Shown here piece by piece: positions 61,879 to 64,000 of a stretch of 64,000 nucleotides of DNA. The DNA is from Microvirga flocculans ATCC BAA-817 (GTDB lineage: Bacteria; Pseudomonadota; Alphaproteobacteria; Rhizobiales; Beijerinckiaceae), in the NCBI RefSeq assembly GCF_000518665.1, contig NZ_JAEA01000010.1:152047-216046 (forward strand). Direction: 5' to 3'. A program made the position numbers and the translations under genes. The notes under the pieces were generated by a model that had not been told where the DNA came from, did no database searches, and saw nothing but the letters and a program-made list of their open reading frames with translations. Every line of letters starts with the position of its first letter. Within the stretch, counting starts at the first letter, position 1.

Positions 61879-62970
61879 ATGGTTGCGTTGAAGGACGGGA
61901 TCCAATCGGCCGATGCCATCATGCGCCTTGCGGAAGCGGGCGCGATCAAACCGGAGACGCCCTTCGCCTCCGATCAGGTTCAGCCTGCGAGCCTCGATCT
62001 CAGGCTGGGCCGACGGGCCTATCGCGTCCGCGCCAGCTTCCTGCCCGGCCGCAACCATACGGTTCGCGACCGGCTCGACCAGTTGAGCTTCCACGAGATC
62101 GACCTGACCCGCGGGGCCATTCTCGAGACCGGCAGCGTTTATATCGCCGAGATCCAGGAGGAGCTGTCCCTGCCGGAGGATCTGTCCGCCGCCGCGAACC
62201 CCAAGAGCTCGACGGGCCGCATCGATGTCTTCACCCGGGTCATCGCCGACCGCGGCCAGGAATTCGACACCATCGCGCCGGGCTACCGAGGCCGCCTCTA
62301 TGCCGAGATCTCGCCGCGCACCTTCCCGGTGCTGGTCCGGACGGGGACGCGCCTGTCCCAGCTGCGGCTGCGCAAGGGCGAGGTGCGCCTGAGCGATGCC
62401 GAACTCCTGGACCTGCACCGGCACGAGCGGGTGGTGACGTCCGCCGAGCCCTCCATTCAGGACGGCGTCGCGGTGAGCGTGGACCTGGCGGGCTTCGGTC
62501 CGGATAACCTGATCGGCTACCGGGCCAAGCGCCATACGGGCCTCGTCGACGTGGACAAGCCGGGCTCCTGCCGGATCGCCGACTTCTGGGAGCCGCTTTA
62601 TGCGGATGCGTCCCGCACGCTGATCCTCGATCCGGGCCAGTTCTACATTCTCGCCTCCAAGGAGGCGGTGCACGTCCCGCCCGATTACGCCGCCGAGATG
62701 GTGCCCTTCGATCCGCTCGTGGGCGAGTTCCGCGTTCATTACGCCGGCTTCTTCGATCCGGGCTTCGGCCATGCCGGGGCAGGAGGGGAGGGGGCGCGCG
62801 CGGTGCTCGAAGTGCGCTCCCGCGACGTGCCCTTCATCCTAGAGGACGGGCAGATCGTCGGGCGCCTGGTCTACGAGCGCATGGCCGAGCGGCCGAAAAT
62901 CCTCTACGGCGCCGGCGCGGGTTCGAACTATCAGGCCCAGGGCCTCAAGCTCTCGAAGCACTTCCGGTAA
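61879..62970 (+). CDS. dcd: dCTP deaminase, long tandem-domain form
   Basis: The 363-residue protein is about twice the length of enterobacterial Dcd (about 190). It contains two dUTPase/Dcd-like beta-barrels. The N-terminal half has QVQPASLDLRLGRRAYRVRA and NPKSSTGRIDVFTRV. The C-terminal half has DPGQFYILASKEAVHVP and EVRSRDVPFILEDGQ. It should deaminate dCTP to dUTP for dTMP synthesis. Which half is active is not evident. I chose ATG 61879 (MVALKDG); the frame opens at 61849. Confidence 0.9.
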   Translation: MVALKDGIQSADAIMRLAEAGAIKPETPFASDQVQPASLDLRLGRRAYRVRASFLPGRNHTVRDRLDQLSFHEIDLTRGAILETGSVYIAEIQEELSLPEDLSAAANPKSSTGRIDVFTRVIADRGQEFDTIAPGYRGRLYAEISPRTFPVLVRTGTRLSQLRLRKGEVRLSDAELLDLHRHERVVTSAEPSIQDGVAVSVDLAGFGPDNLIGYRAKRHTGLVDVDKPGSCRIADFWEPLYADASRTLILDPGQFYILASKEAVHVPPDYAAEMVPFDPLVGEFRVHYAGFFDPGFGHAGAGGEGARAVLEVRSRDVPFILEDGQIVGRLVYERMAERPKILYGAGAGSNYQAQGLKLSKHFR

Positions 62971-63028
62971 CCCCTTGCGCGGTCCCTCTTGCAGGATCGC
63001 GGCAAGGCCGGATATGAATAAAGGGCGC

Positions 63029-63103
63029 GCGGGCGTAGTTCAGAGGTAGAACGTCAGCTTCCCAAGCTGAATGTCGTGGGTTCGATTCCCATCGCCCGCT
63101 CCA
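63029..63103 (+). tRNA. tRNA-Gly (CCC)
   Basis: The cloverleaf has acceptor GCGGGCG/CGCCCGC, anticodon stem TCAGC/GCTGA around TTCCCAA (anticodon CCC), T-arm GTGGGTTCGATTCCCAT and an encoded CCA. Confidence 0.95.
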
Positions 63104-63557
63104 ACTTTCCCCTTATCAAAGGTCAGTCGAGATTGCCGGAGACATGTCTCCGGCGAGCCTTGTTGCCGGGAATGGCAATAAGGCGTTCGGATCCTCGTCC
63201 CGGGAGTTGACAAACCAAGCGGGAATCGACATATCCGCAGCCCCGCCGGAATTCAGTTCGGGCGAGCTTCAATCTCAAAAGATGCCGACACCGCCGAGAT
63301 CCTTGGATCTCGCGAACGGGTCGGGTCTTGGCCAAGTTCTTCAAGATCGTGGCCAGCGGCACGAGCCACAGACGCCATTCATGGCATGTCTTCGCGGCTC
63401 CTCTGACGGCATCGAGAATGTATCCGGATCGATTTCATTGATCCGGATCATAGTAAACGCGGAGGCGAATACGCTTTTGCGAATGCTTAAGCTTGCCTGA
63501 ATATTGAAAAACGGAGGTAGGCGACGCTGAGTTCGAGAAAATTTTTCGAAAGAGGTG
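63104..63557. other. intergenic region upstream of the rrn promoter, with two dyads
   Basis: No credible gene was seen; the open frames on both strands lack recognisable domains. Two perfect dyads stand out: CGAGATCC-TT-GGATCTCG (63295-63312) and ATCCGGATC/GATCCGGAT (63422-63430/63440-63448, 9-bp spacer). They may bind proteins upstream of the rRNA operon. Confidence 0.5.
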
Positions 63558-63586
63558 TTGACCTAAGGAGGGGCTTCGGTTAGAAG
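63558..63586 (+). promoter_or_regulatory. rrn operon promoter candidate
   Basis: TTGACC (63558-63563) and TAGAAG (63581-63586) with a 17-bp spacer lie about 250 bp before the 16S gene. The AT-rich stretch just upstream (63536-63548) resembles an UP element. Confidence 0.6.
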
Positions 63587-63653
63587 ATCTTCATCGGCGG
63601 CGCGGTTCTTGGTTGGGATGGCGCTGTGTGGGGGATTTGGTTCCCTGTGATTT

Positions 63654-63665
63654 TGCTCTTTGACA
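63654..63665 (+). promoter_or_regulatory. boxA-like antitermination site in the rRNA leader
   Basis: TGCTCTTTGACA closely matches the boxA consensus TGCTCTTTAACA, which recruits Nus factors to rRNA transcripts. It lies 180 bp before the 16S start. Confidence 0.75.
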
Positions 63666-63835
63666 TTGTTGAGAGGGGAAGAGAAGCGTAGGCGGCGGTG
63701 TCCTTGCGCCGGGCCCTTTGGGGTCTGGGGAACGACATTGACCGGATCTATGCTTTGGTGAGTACACCGCTTCGGCTTTGGCTGGAGTGAGAGTGGCTCT
63801 GTCAATTTGCGTAGTGAAGTCTTGATCATTCTTTC

Positions 63836-64000
63836 AACTTGAGAGTTTGATCCTGGCTCAGAACGAACGCTGGCGGCAGGCTTAACACATGCAAGTCGAA
63901 CGCATCCTTCGGGGTGAGTGGCAGACGGGTGAGTAACGCGTGGGAACGTGCCCTTCAGTTCGGGATAACCCAGGGAAACTTGGGCTAATACCGGATACGT
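63836..64000 (+). rRNA. rrs: 16S ribosomal RNA, 5' end only
   Basis: The universal 5' region is clear: GAGTTTGATCCTGGCTCAG starting at 63843, then ACGAACGCTGGCGGCAGGCT and ACACATGCAAGTCGAACG, and the variable V1 loop. The start is placed by comparison with E. coli and may be off by a few bases. The gene runs off the right edge. The visible sequence fits Methylobacteriaceae-type alphaproteobacteria. Confidence 0.97.

Noticed and set aside
63123..63500. Overlapping open frames (79 and 118 codons) between tRNA-Gly and the rrn promoter
   Set aside because: No recognisable family on either strand and no ribosome-binding site; the segment contains dyads more consistent with a regulatory or spacer role.

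Overview
The window comes from a high-GC alphaproteobacterium of the Hyphomicrobiales, most probably a Methylobacteriaceae member close to Microvirga. This rests on the gcrA cell-cycle regulator, the serC leader RNA ahead of serC-serA, the long tandem dCTP deaminase, the phoR-pstSCAB-phoU-phoB order and the first 165 bases of a 16S rRNA gene at the right edge. The placement is by eye, not by search. 

Layout. 1-14.5 kb is mostly core metabolism: an RND efflux pair (permease cut by the left edge), a serC-serA-purU serine/one-carbon operon, a DMT-family exporter, a class I glutamine amidotransferase, purA with a terminator-bearing leader, a conserved membrane protein, rpoH, an RluD-type pseudouridine synthase and tRNA-Glu(CTC). 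14.5-15.2 kb beyond the tRNA has no convincing gene. 

15.2-30.1 kb is the most unusual part. Twelve tightly packed plus-strand genes (16014-28788) encode three hotdog/MaoC proteins, a Rid-family protein without the usual arginine, two paralogous NDP-forming acyl-CoA synthetases, a ThDP-dependent 2-oxoacid decarboxylase-like enzyme, an aldehyde dehydrogenase, TctB and TctA membrane subunits, an IclR regulator and a crotonase lacking both hydratase glutamates. The matching TctC-type binding protein follows under its own promoter. The two promoters share a 40-bp element with two TTC-N7-GAA motifs 19 bp apart and a TTGAC box at the same offset. Together this suggests uptake of an unknown carboxylate, decarboxylation, oxidation, CoA activation and hydration, under one IclR-type switch. 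I do not recognise the pathway. 

31-36.5 kb encodes an 1831-residue RTX/VCBS-like surface or secreted protein with no secretion genes nearby. The stretch from tRNA-Glu to about 37 kb could be an acquired block, but I found no integrase or repeated attachment site. 36.5-47.7 kb is mixed: a small membrane protein, a zinc-ribbon-like small protein, metZ, a lone rfbD, ggt, an MFS transporter, a lytic transglycosylase, a BtuF-like binding protein, cobU and an HWE histidine kinase. 

48-55.8 kb is the phosphate regulon: an LPG-synthase-like membrane protein, phoR, a three-repeat Pho box, pstS, pstC, pstA, pstB, phoU and phoB. 55.9-63 kb holds gcrA, argD-argF-hslO, argE-apaG and dcd. The window ends with tRNA-Gly(CCC), an rrn promoter and leader with a boxA-like site, and the start of 16S rRNA.
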